Below are positions 6,263-6,786 of a stretch of DNA of 6,786 nt, piece by piece. The DNA comes from Victivallales bacterium (GTDB lineage Bacteria; Verrucomicrobiota; Lentisphaeria; Oligosphaerales; Oligosphaeraceae): assembly GCA_017615955.1 (NCBI GenBank), contig JAFZZD010000163.1:1-6786 (forward strand), in the 5' to 3' direction. Numbering within the stretch: the stretch's first letter is position 1; every line of letters starts with the position of its first letter. The notes below the pieces were generated by a model. It searched no databases, was not told the origin of the DNA, and was given only the letters and a program-made list of their open reading frames with translations. Made by a program: the position numbers and the translations under genes.

Positions 6263-6756
6263 TGTCCAACTGCTATTGTCCAATACTCAGCACTTTGGGC
6301 TACGTCCTGTCCGAGGACCGCAGCCAGGTGCTGATGACGTATCGCGTGTTCCGCAAGGACGACGAGCAGTTCGGCAAGTACAATGGCGTTGGCGGGCATC
6401 TTGAACCCAACGAGGACATTGCCACCGGAATGATACGCGAAGTGCGGGAGGAGGCGGGCATTGAGGTGACCGAGATGTCACTGCGCGGCTCAATAAACTG
6501 GACGAATTTCGGCCCCAAGGGCGAGAACTGGCTCGCCTTCGTTTTCCTTATTACAAAATACAAGGGCATTCCCGCCACGGAGAGCAACGAGGGCCCCTTG
6601 CAGTGGGTGCCTGTGGCGGACATCATGAAATTGCCCATCTGGCCAGGGGACAGGTATTTTCTGCCCCTGGTGTTCGATGACGACCCCCGCCCCTTCCACG
6701 CATACCTGCCATACGACCACGACGACCCCATCGGCTGGAGCTATGTGCGGATGTAG
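6262..6756 (+). CDS. Nudix hydrolase, MutT/8-oxo-dGTP diphosphatase-like
   Basis: A 164-aa cytoplasmic Nudix enzyme, expected to cleave a nucleoside diphosphate linked to another group using Mg2+ or Mn2+. The Nudix box GX5EX7REUXEEXGU is complete at residues 45-67 (G45, E51, R59, E60, E63, E64, G66, I67). It follows FGKYNGVGGHLEPNE and precedes a core with NWTNFGPKGENWLAFVF and LPIWPGDRYFLPLVF. The FGK-x-NG-x-GG and W-x-GDR-x-FLP pattern resembles bacterial MutX-like proteins annotated as 8-oxo-dGTP diphosphatases; substrate calls within Nudix families are unreliable. Its ATG shares one base with the manC stop (TGATG), which suggests translational coupling. The nearest purine-rich stretch (AAGGGGG, 6242-6248) is too far upstream for a good independent ribosome site. 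GDP-mannose mannosyl hydrolase (Gmm/WcaH) is the alternative suggested by the neighbour, but Gmm enzymes carry an altered Nudix box and this one is canonical. Confidence 0.9.
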   Translation: MSNCYCPILSTLGYVLSEDRSQVLMTYRVFRKDDEQFGKYNGVGGHLEPNEDIATGMIREVREEAGIEVTEMSLRGSINWTNFGPKGENWLAFVFLITKYKGIPATESNEGPLQWVPVADIMKLPIWPGDRYFLPLVFDDDPRPFHAYLPYDHDDPIGWSYVRM

Positions 6757-6760
6757 TTAT

Positions 6761-6783
6761 GTGGGCGCCGAGGCGGCGCCCAC
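6761..6783 (+). terminator. GC-rich hairpin, probable terminator of the manC-Nudix unit
   Basis: GTGGGCGCC and GGCGCCCAC form a perfect 9-bp stem around the 5-base loop GAGGC, starting four bases after the Nudix stop codon. The position and strength fit an intrinsic terminator. The window ends three bases after the stem, so the T-tract that would confirm it cannot be seen. Confidence 0.6.
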
Positions 6784-6786
6784 TCA

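Noticed and set aside
6300..6731. Antisense open frame of 143 codons opposite the Nudix gene
   Set aside because: The plus-strand frame encodes a complete Nudix box, whereas the antisense product is low-complexity and unrecognisable, so it is a shadow of GC-rich codons.

Overview
The window (6786 bp) looks like a chromosomal segment from a mid-GC Gram-negative bacterium. The style of the large surface protein points to the Lentisphaerota/Victivallis-like members of the PVC group: a peptidase head, AIDA-type passenger repeats, then FN3 and Ig-like blocks introduced by 'D-x-x-(A/P)-P' linkers. That taxonomic guess comes from remembered architecture, not from a marker gene, and other gut anaerobes with AIDA-repeat proteins remain possible. 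No rRNA, tRNA, CRISPR array, IS element or phage gene is visible.

Layout. Positions 1-4934 (minus strand) are one uninterrupted reading frame of 1644 visible codons. It starts at 4934 and runs off the left edge, so its C-terminus is missing. Read N to C, it holds a papain-like C39-type peptidase domain (C64, H281, D298/D299), a CARDB-like beta-sandwich, about 325 residues of degenerate AIDA-type Gly-Gly repeats, a beta-rich module followed by FN3, a second beta-helix-like repeat tract, a second copy of the module+FN3 pair, and two Ig-like domains. The first 25 residues are hydrophilic and contain no Sec signal peptide.

Positions 4935-5179 form an AT-rich divergent intergenic region. It carries a -10 candidate for each direction and a short dyad (ACGGA-TATC-TCCGT).

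Positions 5180-6262 (plus strand) encode a short, single-domain mannose-1-phosphate guanylyltransferase (ManC type, 360 aa). Its stop codon overlaps by one base (TGATG) the start of a 164-aa Nudix hydrolase with a perfect Nudix box (6262-6756). A 9-bp perfect GC-rich hairpin follows at 6761-6783 and probably ends this two-gene unit, although any T-tract lies beyond the window.

How the genes may relate: ManC makes GDP-mannose, the precursor for mannose- and fucose-containing surface glycans. The divergent gene encodes a very large, presumably exported, adhesin-like protein. Both could serve the cell surface, but nothing in the sequence proves a functional link. The Nudix enzyme looks like an 8-oxo-dGTP/MutT-type housecleaner rather than a GDP-mannose hydrolase. 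I see no clearly new multi-gene system. The most unusual object is the signal-less peptidase-headed giant repeat protein.
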